Assembly (NCBI RefSeq): GCF_001662305.1
Contig: NZ_BDEP01000009.1
Location: 1-35,762 of the forward strand
DNA: 35,762 bases
Reading direction: 5' to 3'
From: Halomonas caseinilytica
Lineage (GTDB): Bacteria > Pseudomonadota > Gammaproteobacteria > Pseudomonadales > Halomonadaceae
Part shown: piece after piece, positions 28,231 to 35,732 of the stretch
Layout of the letters: every line of letters begins with the position of its first letter
Position numbering within the stretch: the stretch's first letter is position 1
Position numbers and translations under genes: made by a program
The notes under the pieces: model-generated
Databases searched by the model: none
What the model was told of the DNA's origin: nothing
The model's input: only the letters and a program-made list of their open reading frames with translations

Positions 28231-28812
28231 TCAGTCGGCGTGTTGCCGATCCAGGGTGGTGATCAGGCGCTGGCAGAGGGCATCCAGCGTATCGCCCTGG
28301 GCGGTGTTGACGAGGTTGCCGTCGGCATCGAAGGCGTCGCCTGCCTTCGCGACGGCGAGCTGCTCTGGGAGTACCGTCACGCCGATATTGGCGAGCAACT
28401 GACGCAGATGGTTCAGGGCACGCAGGCCGCCCAGGCCGCCGGGAGAGGCGGAGACGAGTCCGGCGTGGCGCTCCTTGAACAGGGCGAGTCCGCTTTCGCC
28501 CTGATGGGGACGAGTGAGCCAGTCGATGGTGTTGGCCAGCAGCGGCGTGACAAAGCCGTTGTATTCCGGCGAGGCGATCAACAACCCCTGATGCTCGGCA
28601 AGCAGTTCCCGCAATGCCAGGGCATTGTCGGGCAGGCCTTGCGCGTCTTCCAGGTCGCCGTCATAGAGCGGCATGGGGTAGTCGCGCAGATCGATGAAGG
28701 TGGGCTTTCCTCCGAGCGCTTCGATGCGTGCCGCGGCAAGTCGCGCGAGGCGCTTGTTGAAGGAGGCCTCGCGGGCGCTGCCGGCGAATACCAGAATACG
28801 GGGGTCGGCCAT
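28231..28812 (-). CDS. NAD(P)H-dependent FMN reductase (YieF/ChrR-like)
   Basis: A 193-residue flavoprotein with the FMN-binding phosphate loop GSAREASFNKRL (11-22) and the SPEYNG loop (81-86), typical of the NADPH-dependent FMN reductase family. Members reduce quinones, chromate or azo dyes by two-electron transfer, which avoids redox cycling. AAAGGAG lies 7 nt before the ATG. It converges on soxR, and its own promoter region (28813 onwards) shows no SoxR box that I can see. Its role next to soxR in quinone detoxification is inferred. Confidence 0.9.
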   Translation of the reverse strand: MADPRILVFAGSAREASFNKRLARLAAARIEALGGKPTFIDLRDYPMPLYDGDLEDAQGLPDNALALRELLAEHQGLLIASPEYNGFVTPLLANTIDWLTRPHQGESGLALFKERHAGLVSASPGGLGGLRALNHLRQLLANIGVTVLPEQLAVAKAGDAFDADGNLVNTAQGDTLDALCQRLITTLDRQHAD

Positions 28813-29057
28813 GGGTACACTCCTTTCCGGATCACGGGTCTGAGGATCATCCCGAGTGGCGATGGCAAGCGTGTTCCGTTGCCGGGATGAAGGGGCGGTG
28901 CCGTTATTCCCGCTCGCCTGTGCGGGGGCCTGGCCCGTTGCCGTCGACGTTCACCAAGCGGCTCACGGCATCAGCCGATTGCGGCACCGCCATCAGTGTC
29001 TGTCGTAAGGCGCCGGGTGTCCAGGCAACCTCGTGTCTCGCCCTCAGGGATCGTGAA
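28813..29057. other. Intergenic region, no gene seen
   Basis: About 245 bp before the FMN reductase start and before the terminator of the symporter gene. The open frames crossing it have no ribosome site or recognisable protein. It must contain the reductase promoter. I see no repeat or RNA signature here. Confidence 0.5.
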
Positions 29058-29093
29058 AAGGAAAGGCGACGCCACGACATGCGTCGTGGCGTC
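29058..29093 (-). terminator. Rho-independent terminator of the AGCS symporter gene
   Basis: Minus-strand reading: 11-bp perfect stem GACGCCACGAC with GTCGTGGCGTC and a 4-nt loop, followed by GCCTTTCCTTTTC. It begins 13 bp after the symporter stop. The pyrimidine tail is interrupted but T-rich. Confidence 0.72.
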
Positions 29094-29106
29094 CGTCGAG
29101 GTGGGA

Positions 29107-30570
29107 TCAGGCCTTGTCGGCGCCCCTGGGCCAGGCCTTGGGGTCGATCCGGTCGTTCAGCCGCGGGAAGTGGCGCGGGTCGAAGTTGGGCTCCAGGCCA
29201 TCCTTGAGCTGGCGCTCGTAGTCCCGGAACAGGGAGATGGCCACCGGCGAGAGCAGCAGGATCGCCACGAGGTTGATCAGTGCCATCATGCCCATCGAAA
29301 GATCGGCGAAGCTCCAGATCGGCCCGAGATTCGCCACCGCACCGATCATCACCATGGCCAGTACCGCCAGGCGATAGACCAGAATGGCGCCAGGCGCGTA
29401 CCGGGTGCCGGCCAGGTATTCCACATTGGTCTCGCCATAGGAGTAGTTGGCGATCACGGAGGTGAAGGCGAACAGCAAGATCGCCACGGCGATGAACATG
29501 CTGGCCCAGTCGCCGACATGCTGCGACAGCGCGATCTGGGTGAGCTGGATGCCGTTGGCTTCGTCACCGGTGAGCAACTCCGGGCCGGCCATGATGATGA
29601 TGGCGGCGGTGGCGGTGCAGATCACCAGGGTATCGAAGAAGACGCCGAGCATCTGGATGAAGCCTTGCGCGGCGGGGTGATGCGGGTGAGTGGAGGCGGT
29701 GGCCGCGGCATTGGGGGCCGAGCCCATGCCTGCTTCGTTGGAGAACAGACCGCGTTTGATACCGTTCATGATGGCCTGGGAAATGGCGTACCCAGCGGCG
29801 CCGCCGGCAGCCTGGTCGAGGCCGAAGGCGCTCTTGAAAATGGTCATGATGGCCGCGGGTAGCTCGGTGATATTGAGCGCGACCACCACGATGGCCAGCA
29901 ACAGGTAGATGATGGCCATGACCGGTACCACCAGCTCGGCCACCCGAGCGATGGATCTCAGGCCACCGAAAATGATCGGTGACACCGCCACGACCAGGGC
30001 CACGCCGACAACCCAAGGAGGCAGGGAGAAGGCCTCTTCCATGGCCAGAGCGATGGAATTGGATTGCACGCTGTTGAAGGCCAGGCCGAAGGCGATGATC
30101 AGGCAGATGGAAAACAGTGCTGCCAGCCAGCGCAGTCCCAGGCCCTGCGAGATATAGCGGGCCGGTCCGCCGCGGAAGGTACCGTCGCCATGGTCCGTCT
30201 TGTAGGCCTGGGCCAGGGTGGATTCGATGAAACTGGTGGCCATGCCTACCAGGGCTGTCATCCACATCCAGAAGATGGCGCCGGGCCCGCCGAAGTAGAT
30301 GGCGACGGCCACGCCGGCCAGGTTGCCGGTGCCGACACGGGCGGCCAGGCTGGTGGAAAGCGCCTGGAACGAGGAAATGCCGCCATCGCCGCTGCGTGAA
30401 TGGCGCAGTAGCTTGAACATGTGGCCGAAGTAGCGAAACTGGATGCCACGTGTCATGACGGTGAAGTACAGGCCTGCGCCGATCAGCAGGTAGATCAGCA
30501 AAGTGCCCCATATCAGACCGTTGCCGGCGGCCAGCAGGTCCTTGAACAGTTCGGAAAGAGAAGATGCCAT
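29107..30570 (-). CDS. Alanine/glycine:cation symporter (AGCS family)
   Basis: A 487-residue inner-membrane protein importing alanine or glycine with Na+. Family markers are FQALSTSLAARVGTGNLAGV, the motif YFGGPGAIFWMWMTALVGM, KTDHGDGTFRGGPARYI and NEAGMGSAPNAAATA. About 11 hydrophobic helices are visible, with a charged C-tail. A substrate such as D-alanine cannot be excluded. The ATG at 30570 has only a weak ribosome site. It is monocistronic with its own terminator, divergent from the deaminase gene across 246 bp in which I see no riboswitch signature. Confidence 0.94.
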   Translation of the reverse strand: MASSLSELFKDLLAAGNGLIWGTLLIYLLIGAGLYFTVMTRGIQFRYFGHMFKLLRHSRSGDGGISSFQALSTSLAARVGTGNLAGVAVAIYFGGPGAIFWMWMTALVGMATSFIESTLAQAYKTDHGDGTFRGGPARYISQGLGLRWLAALFSICLIIAFGLAFNSVQSNSIALAMEEAFSLPPWVVGVALVVAVSPIIFGGLRSIARVAELVVPVMAIIYLLLAIVVVALNITELPAAIMTIFKSAFGLDQAAGGAAGYAISQAIMNGIKRGLFSNEAGMGSAPNAAATASTHPHHPAAQGFIQMLGVFFDTLVICTATAAIIIMAGPELLTGDEANGIQLTQIALSQHVGDWASMFIAVAILLFAFTSVIANYSYGETNVEYLAGTRYAPGAILVYRLAVLAMVMIGAVANLGPIWSFADLSMGMMALINLVAILLLSPVAISLFRDYERQLKDGLEPNFDPRHFPRLNDRIDPKAWPRGADKA

Positions 30571-30816
30571 GGTATCGATGTGCTCGTGATCTCAAAGAAT
30601 TCGGGGGCCATTCTTCATGGATGTCATAAAATGGCAAGGATTGCTGTTAACAAGACCAAGGTTGGCGGAATCCACCAGTGCGAGATGAGGGGGCGATTCG
30701 TGGTGCTGTCACGGCTCGCGAAGATGGGGGCCGACGGACGTTCGCGCTGGTGAGTCGAGGTGCCCGGACGTAGGCTGGGGTGGAGAGGTTCAACCAGTGA
30801 GTGAGGAGCATCGATC

Positions 30817-31275
30817 ATGGATCACTTCATGCAGGCCGCCCTGGACGAGGCGCAGGCGGGATTCGACGAGGGAGGCATCCCCATCGGCTCGGTGCTGGTT
30901 CATCAAGGAGTGATCATCGGCGGTGGTCGCAATCGCCGTGTCCAGCTTGGCAGTACCATCCTGCATGGCGAAATGGACGCGCTGGAAAACGCCGGTCGCC
31001 AGTCGGCGGATATCTACCGCGAGTCGACGCTCTACACGACGCTTTCTCCTTGTGCCATGTGTACGGGCGCCATCCTGCTGTATGGCATTCCTCGCGTGGT
31101 GATCGGCGAGAACCGTACCTTTCAGGGCGAGGAGGCGCTGCTGCGCTCGCATGGCGTCGACGTGAACGTGCTCCAGACGCCTGAGTGCATCGCCCTGATG
31201 GAGCGCTTCATCACGTCTTCGCCCGATTTATGGTTCGAGGATATCGGCGAATCGCCGAGCCCCCGCGCGTCTTGA
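30817..31275 (+). CDS. Yeast FCY1-type cytosine deaminase (nucleoside deaminase superfamily)
   Basis: A 152-residue zinc deaminase. Zinc and catalytic residues are His50 and Glu52 (LHGE) and Cys79 and Cys82 (SPCAMC). Similarity to yeast cytosine deaminase runs through the protein: EGGIPIGSVLV, RNRRVQLGSTILHGE, TLYTTLSPCAMCTGAI, YGIPRVVIGEN and the C-terminal WFEDIGE, whose Asp142 corresponds to the substrate-specifying Asp155 of the yeast enzyme; Asn39 and Phe102 are also kept. It should convert cytosine to uracil in salvage. Most bacteria use the unrelated CodA for this. GAGGAG lies 8 nt before the ATG. The small ABM gene follows after 58 bp, perhaps in one operon. Confidence 0.88.
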   Translation: MDHFMQAALDEAQAGFDEGGIPIGSVLVHQGVIIGGGRNRRVQLGSTILHGEMDALENAGRQSADIYRESTLYTTLSPCAMCTGAILLYGIPRVVIGENRTFQGEEALLRSHGVDVNVLQTPECIALMERFITSSPDLWFEDIGESPSPRAS

Positions 31276-31333
31276 AGCGCTCGGGGATGTCGATACTGAG
31301 GGGGCATAGAAGTCCTCGGAACGGAGTTGCACT

Positions 31334-31657
31334 ATGCTGGCTGACACCCCGGAGCCGCCGTATTACGCGGTGATCTTCTCCTCACGACGTAGCGATGTCG
31401 CGACCGGCTATGATGAGACGGCCGCGCGCATGATGCACCTGGCCGCCGAACAGCCGGGATTTCTCGGCGTGGAATCGGCACGTGAAGCGATCGGCATCAC
31501 GGTGTCCTACTGGGCGGATCTCGAATCGATCAAGCGCTGGAAGGCCCAGGCCGAGCATCGCGAGGCACAGCGCATGGGACGCGAGACCTGGTACGCGAAC
31601 TATCGTGTGCGTATTGCCCGGGTCGAGCGGGCATATGGTTTCGATACCGATCCTTGA
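31334..31657 (+). CDS. Antibiotic biosynthesis monooxygenase (ABM) domain protein
   Basis: A 107-residue ABM-fold protein: YYAVIFSSRRSD, MMHLAAEQPGFLGVESAR, ITVSYWADLESIKRWKAQAEHREAQ and WYANYRVRIARVERAYGF. This pattern is common in proteobacterial relatives of unknown function, and it differs from the ABM protein at 3304. The ATG has GGAG 7 nt upstream. It follows the cytosine deaminase in the same direction, and its stop is only 2 bp from that of the convergent SDR gene. No substrate can be assigned. Confidence 0.83.
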   Translation: MLADTPEPPYYAVIFSSRRSDVATGYDETAARMMHLAAEQPGFLGVESAREAIGITVSYWADLESIKRWKAQAEHREAQRMGRETWYANYRVRIARVERAYGFDTDP

Positions 31658-31659
31658 CG

Positions 31660-32553
31660 TCAGAGGCAGTCAGGTAGGCTCTCGCGCAGCGCTCGGGGAC
31701 GCATGCCAAGGTCGGCGAAGGTGCCGACGCCCTCGCTGACCAGGTTGTCGCTCTGCATGAGGATGACCTGGTCGCGGGTCAAGGGCGGGGAGGGCAGCCA
31801 ACCGAGTCCGAGGGCCAGGGCGTGCCAGGCGGCGAAGGGCAGGGGAACGAGCGGGCGCTCCTGCCCCAGGTGCTGCATCACCAGGGAGAGCACCTCGCGG
31901 TAGCTGAGGATATCGGTACCACCTAGCTCGAAGAGGTAGCGCCGTGGCCGGTCAGTGGCGATGAGCCTGACGATGGCGCGTGCCACATCCACGACATGCA
32001 CCGGCTGTAGCCGGCTTTGCCCCTTGCCGAACAGCGGAATCGCGGGGAGGTGCGTGAGCCTCGCCAGGTTGGACAGAAAGGCGTCATGGCGCCCGAACAG
32101 GACGCTTGGCCGCAGGATGATGGCCTTGGGCAGGGCGTCCAGCACTGCCGCTTCGCCGCGCGCCCGGGCCCGCACATAGGCCGAGGGCGAGTCGAGGGTG
32201 GCGCCGATGCCCGAGAGTTGCACCAGCCGTTCGATGCCGGCCTCCCGTGCCAGGCGCGCCAGCTTGGCTGCCGCGGTGACGTGGATATCCGCGAAATCGA
32301 TATGTTGCGACGGCACGTAGAGGCTCGTGGCGTTGACCACCGCGCCGGCCCCTTCCAGTACTTCGGCGACGCGCTGTGCATCGCGGATGTCGGCCTCGAA
32401 GACCTCCAGGGGATCGCCGTCTTCCGCCCATGACGGCCTGGCCGGCCGGCGTGCCACCAGGCGGGTCGGTCGGCCGCTCTCCACGAGTTCTCGCACCAGA
32501 GTGGCACCGAGAAACCCGGTGCCACCGAAGACCACGGTCGGGGATGTCGTCAT
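31660..32553 (-). CDS. Atypical SDR / NDUFA9-like NAD(P)-binding protein
   Basis: A 297-residue protein with a Rossmann N-terminus: TVVFGGTGFLGATLVRELV (GGxGxxG at 10-16), LVARRP, FEADIRD and VNATSLY. QLSGIGAT and ILRPSVLFG follow. The arrangement is that of NDUFA9-like atypical short-chain dehydrogenases, which often lack the full YxxxK pair and bind NAD(P) structurally or act on quinone-related substrates. The ATG at 32553 begins just before the nucleotide loop but has no strong ribosome site. The frame to 32769 runs into the next gene and is rejected. It lies 19 bp after the CurA-like gene, so the two are probably one operon. Confidence 0.88.
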   Translation of the reverse strand: MTTSPTVVFGGTGFLGATLVRELVESGRPTRLVARRPARPSWAEDGDPLEVFEADIRDAQRVAEVLEGAGAVVNATSLYVPSQHIDFADIHVTAAAKLARLAREAGIERLVQLSGIGATLDSPSAYVRARARGEAAVLDALPKAIILRPSVLFGRHDAFLSNLARLTHLPAIPLFGKGQSRLQPVHVVDVARAIVRLIATDRPRRYLFELGGTDILSYREVLSLVMQHLGQERPLVPLPFAAWHALALGLGWLPSPPLTRDQVILMQSDNLVSEGVGTFADLGMRPRALRESLPDCL

Positions 32554-32572
32554 GGTATCGGCGAATGGTGCC

Positions 32573-33571
32573 CTAGAGGCGTACCAGCATCTTGCCCTGA
32601 TTGGCGCCCTGGAAGAGGTCGAGAAATGCGTCGGGCGTCTTTTCGAGCCCCTCGATGATGGTCTCTTCGTAGTCGATCCGACCGGCACTGACCAGGGGGC
32701 CGACCTCCTCGAGGAAGCGAGGGTAATGCGTCCAGTGGTCGAAGACGATGAAGCCCTGCATGCGTGCACGACGAATCAGTACCATGGCCAGGTTGGAAGG
32801 GCCGGGGGCTGGAGTGTCGTCGTTGTAGTGGGCGATCATGCCGCACACGGCGATGCGTGCACCCACCCGCAGGGTATTCAGCGCGGCCTCCAGGCAGACA
32901 CCGCCGACGTTCTCGTAGTAGACGTCGAAGCCCTCGGGGCAGGCAGCCTGCAGGTCTGCCGTCAGGGTGGCGGCATCCTTGTCGCGGTAATCCACCGCCA
33001 CTACACCGTGAGACTCCAGCCAGTCGCGCTTGGCCGGCGTGCCGGCAATGCCGACCACGGTGCCGCCCTTGGCCTTGGCGAGCTGTACGGCCAGCGAGCC
33101 GACGGCACCCCCGGCGGCGCTGACCAGCACGTTATCGCCGTCGTTCATGCCGGCGATGACGTTGAGGCCGGTCCAGGCGGTCATGCCGGGCATGCCCAGC
33201 ACGCCGAGAAAGGCCTGGGATGGCACCTCAATGTCCGGCAGGGGCTGCAGGGCATCGCCGGGTAGCTGGGCGATGTCACGCCAGCCTCCCATATGCACCA
33301 CTCGGTCGCCTTCCTGAAAACGCTCGTCTCGTGAGGCAATCACCTCGCCCACGGCGGCCCCTTCCAGTGGCGCGTCGAGCGCGAAGGGGTCGATATAGGT
33401 CGTCACGCCGCTCATGCGTCCCCGCATATAGGGATCCACCGAGAGCCAGGTGTTGCGCACGCGTACCTGGCCGTCGGCGAGTTCCGGCAAGTCGGCTTCG
33501 TTCAATGTGAACAACCCGCGCTCCGGAGTGCCTTGAGGATATTCACCGATGCTGAAGTAGCGATATTTCAC
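32573..33571 (-). CDS. Zinc-independent NADP-dependent oxidoreductase (CurA / prostaglandin reductase-like)
   Basis: A 332-residue medium-chain reductase without zinc ligands. The marker LSVDPYMRGRM (44-53) and the NADPH loop SAAGGAVGSLAVQLAK place it with CurA and leukotriene B4 12-hydroxydehydrogenase, which reduce carbon-carbon double bonds next to carbonyls. C-terminal FDHWTHYPRF and ETIIEGLEKTPDAF also agree. The start is GTG at 33571, with GGGAG 6 nt upstream; an in-frame GTG at 33604 would add 11 residues. It is first in a two-gene unit with the SDR and divergent from the GntR-TRAP operon across 188 bp. The natural substrate is unknown. Confidence 0.93.
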   Translation of the reverse strand: MKYRYFSIGEYPQGTPERGLFTLNEADLPELADGQVRVRNTWLSVDPYMRGRMSGVTTYIDPFALDAPLEGAAVGEVIASRDERFQEGDRVVHMGGWRDIAQLPGDALQPLPDIEVPSQAFLGVLGMPGMTAWTGLNVIAGMNDGDNVLVSAAGGAVGSLAVQLAKAKGGTVVGIAGTPAKRDWLESHGVVAVDYRDKDAATLTADLQAACPEGFDVYYENVGGVCLEAALNTLRVGARIAVCGMIAHYNDDTPAPGPSNLAMVLIRRARMQGFIVFDHWTHYPRFLEEVGPLVSAGRIDYEETIIEGLEKTPDAFLDLFQGANQGKMLVRL

Positions 33572-33675
33572 TGGTTGCTCCCGGCGGTTGGCTTGATATC
33601 GCACCCTACACCCGAGCCCGAGCGATGGAAAGCCACGGCTGGCCCCCGATGGGGACTAAAGTCTAAAAGCATTGT

Positions 33676-33725
33676 GTCCGATTTTATTCGAAGCTATGTC
33701 CGACATAGAAGATTCATGGTCAGAC
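33676..33725. promoter_or_regulatory. Cluster of three GT-N3-A(C/T) half-sites, probable GntR operator
   Basis: The central element is a perfect palindrome, CTATGTC-C-GACATAG (33694-33708), with the GT-N3-AC core known from FadR/FCD-type GntR operators. Related cores lie at 33676-33682 (GTCCGAT) and 33719-33725 (GTCAGAC). The spacing is 22 and 21 bp, two helical turns each. They sit just before the gntR start, fitting autoregulation and control of the TRAP genes. Confidence 0.6.
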
Positions 33726-33759
33726 ACTACATCCGCTCTTCCACCCGCACAGGCACGTC

Positions 33760-34557
33760 ATGTCTTCTGCCACTTCCGATTCTCGACGCGCGTCGAGCCC
33801 CGAGATCGCTGATTTCCTCGCCGAGGCCATTTTCGCCGGGGAGTATGAGCCGGGAGACTTCGTGCCCAAGGAACTGGATCTCTGCGAACGTTTTGGTGTC
33901 AGCCGCAGCACAGTGCGCAGTGCCCTGCAGACCCTGGTGGCGGCGGGCCTGCTGACGCGCATTTCCGGGCAGGGATCGCGGGTGCGCGCCCTGCAGGAGT
34001 GGCACCTGCTGGATCCGCGTGTCAGCGGCTGGATGGCACGCTTCGCCCAGCCGAATCCGCGCATCCAGCGTGAGATCTTTGCCTTTCGGGTGGCAGTCGA
34101 GCCTTATGTGGCGCGCCTGGCGGCGGAGTACGCCACGGCGGCGGACCTGCTGGCCATTGAGTCCGCCCATGAAGGCATGATCCGCGCTCTGGAGCATGAT
34201 GACCTGCATTGGCAGGACATCTCCCATAATGACTACGACGTGGCCTTCCACGAAGCGATCTTTGCGGCCTCGCATAATCTGGTCTGGGCGCAGATCAGCC
34301 ACGTTCTCAAACCGGCCATCGCGCTGCTGGTGGAAAAATCCAACCACAGTGCCGATGAGCTCAACGACAGCATGGAACGCCATCGCCGGGTGATGGAGGC
34401 AATTCGCCTGCGTCAGCCCCAGCGGGCCGCCCAGGCGGCCTTGGCGGTGCTGGAACGCACCGGTCGGGATCTGGGCCTCGAGGAGCTGATACCCAGCATT
34501 CCCGCTATCGAAGTCCCGTCAACCGTTGCAACAACAAGCGATAAGGAAGCCTCATGA
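33760..34557 (+). CDS. GntR-family regulator with FCD domain
   Basis: A 265-residue regulator. The winged helix is SPEIADFLAEAIFAGEYEPGDFVPKELDLCERFGVSRSTVRSAL (described in parts: wHTH at about 15-75, recognition GVSRSTVRSALQTL). From about residue 105 the helical FCD ligand domain has FRVAVEPYVARLAAEYA, DYDVAFHEAIFAAS and MERHRRVMEAI, with the histidine and aspartate positions used for metal and carboxylate binding. Such regulators often sense a sugar acid and control its transport. Its stop overlaps the dctP start (ATGA), so regulator and transporter are co-translated. The ribosome site is weak. Confidence 0.92.
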   Translation: MSSATSDSRRASSPEIADFLAEAIFAGEYEPGDFVPKELDLCERFGVSRSTVRSALQTLVAAGLLTRISGQGSRVRALQEWHLLDPRVSGWMARFAQPNPRIQREIFAFRVAVEPYVARLAAEYATAADLLAIESAHEGMIRALEHDDLHWQDISHNDYDVAFHEAIFAASHNLVWAQISHVLKPAIALLVEKSNHSADELNDSMERHRRVMEAIRLRQPQRAAQAALAVLERTGRDLGLEELIPSIPAIEVPSTVATTSDKEAS

Positions 34558-35573
34558 TGTCTCGCATGCCTCTCAAGACCCTGACCGTCGCCGTGCTCGG
34601 CGCCTTGGCCATCGATGCCCAGGCTGCCGAATACGAGTGGACCTTCCAGACCTCGGAAACTGCCGGGGAGCCCCAGTTCGAGATGAAAAAGGCCTGGGCC
34701 GACAACGTCGAGAAGATGTCCGATGGTCGCATCGCCATCGAGATCCTGCCGGTCGGCTCGGTGGTTCAAGCCAACCAGACCCTGCAGGCGGTGAAATCCG
34801 GCATCCTGCAGGGGCATCTGACCGACCCCAGCTACTTCACCGGCCAGAACCCGGCCTTCGGCATGATCGGCAATCTGGTGGGGGCCTGGAGCGATCCCTA
34901 CGACTTTCTCGACTACATGAACAATGCCGGCGGCGAGGAGTTGTACAACAAGCTGGTGGAGCCCTATGGCCTGCACCTGATCGGCGCTGCCGCCACTGGC
35001 CTGGAGTCGCTGCCTTCGAGCAAGCCGGTTCGCTCCGTCGAGGACATGAAGGGCCTCAAGCTGCGCGCGCCCGAGGGCATGGTCTACAACGTCTTCGAGG
35101 CGGCCGGTGCCACACCGGTCAACCTGCCGGGTTCCGAGGTCTACACCGGCCTGGAGAAGGGCGTGATCGATGCTGCCGACTACACGGTGTTCGCCACCAA
35201 TCACGCTCAGGGACTGCACGAGTTCGCGCCCTATCCGCTCTATCCGGGGTTCCACTCGCTGCCGATGGTGTCGGTGTCGTTGAACAAGGATATCTGGGAC
35301 GGCCTGCCAGAAGACCTCAAGTCGATCCTCGAGACCTCCGTGGACAGTCTGGCCTACGAGATGGTCGCCGAACTCAAGACCCGCGATCTGGAGGCCGTGC
35401 GCGAGGCGCGTGACAACCCGGACATCGAAATCATCGACCTGCCGGCCGAGGAACGCGTCAAGTTCCGCAACATCGCCAAGGATGAGTGGGCCAACTGGGC
35501 CGAGAAGAACGAGATCACCCAAGAGTTCTATGACTCCGTGGTTGGGTATCTGGAAAACCATAACCTGATGTAA
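34554..35573 (+). CDS. TRAP transporter substrate-binding protein (DctP family)
   Basis: A 339-residue periplasmic binding protein. The signal peptide ends AQA (24). The mature part has the DctP-type order: WADNVEKMSDGRIAIEILPVGSV, LQAVKSGILQ, MKGLKLRAPEG with Arg171 as the expected carboxylate-binding arginine, then GSEVYTGLEKGVIDAADYTVF. It captures an organic acid for a Na+-driven TRAP carrier. The details recall the keto-acid-binding (TakP-like) subgroup, but the ligand is not certain. AAGGA lies upstream of two adjacent ATG codons (34554 and 34557); the first overlaps the gntR stop. A hairpin and a partial downstream gene follow. Confidence 0.93.
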   Translation: MMSRMPLKTLTVAVLGALAIDAQAAEYEWTFQTSETAGEPQFEMKKAWADNVEKMSDGRIAIEILPVGSVVQANQTLQAVKSGILQGHLTDPSYFTGQNPAFGMIGNLVGAWSDPYDFLDYMNNAGGEELYNKLVEPYGLHLIGAAATGLESLPSSKPVRSVEDMKGLKLRAPEGMVYNVFEAAGATPVNLPGSEVYTGLEKGVIDAADYTVFATNHAQGLHEFAPYPLYPGFHSLPMVSVSLNKDIWDGLPEDLKSILETSVDSLAYEMVAELKTRDLEAVREARDNPDIEIIDLPAEERVKFRNIAKDEWANWAEKNEITQEFYDSVVGYLENHNLM

Positions 35574-35577
35574 GAGG

Positions 35578-35605
35578 CATCGGGCCGGTGCGCAGTGGCC
35601 CGATG
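35578..35605 (+). other. Intercistronic hairpin after dctP
   Basis: A perfect 9-bp stem, CATCGGGCC with GGCCCGATG and a 10-nt loop, starts 4 bp after the dctP stop. Hairpins here often stabilise binding-protein mRNA so that it exceeds permease mRNA. A second stem (35620-35641, two G-T pairs, CTCG loop) follows before the next gene. Confidence 0.55.
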
Positions 35606-35660
35606 ACATGACCGGACGCGGCGTGTCCCTCGGGGCGCGCCACTTCGTTGAGGAGTTCCC

Positions 35661-35732
35661 ATGACTCGAGATTCCCGTCGGCCGGAGGACCCCGCGGTTC
35701 CTGCCGAGACGCCTCCCGACCCGGTGCGCACC
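35661..35732 (+). CDS. Start of the next TRAP gene, probably small permease (partial)
   Basis: An ATG with AGGAG 5 nt upstream opens a frame of 24 codons (MTRDSRRPEDPAVPAETPPD and on to VRTL) before the adapter-like contig end. The hydrophilic start is like the cytoplasmic N-terminus of some DctQ proteins, and gene order after dctP favours dctQ. The fragment is too short to show any membrane segment, so the name rests on context. Any residues read past 35732 are adapter-derived. Confidence 0.55.

Noticed and set aside
30571..30816. Possible glycine riboswitch before the AGCS symporter
   Set aside because: I looked for the conserved aptamer core and did not find it; the only similar purine stretch is on the wrong strand.
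32554..32769. N-terminal extension of the SDR frame
   Set aside because: The extra 72 residues overlap the CurA-like gene in another frame and are Ser/Arg-rich shadow sequence; the nucleotide loop starts right after ATG 32553.
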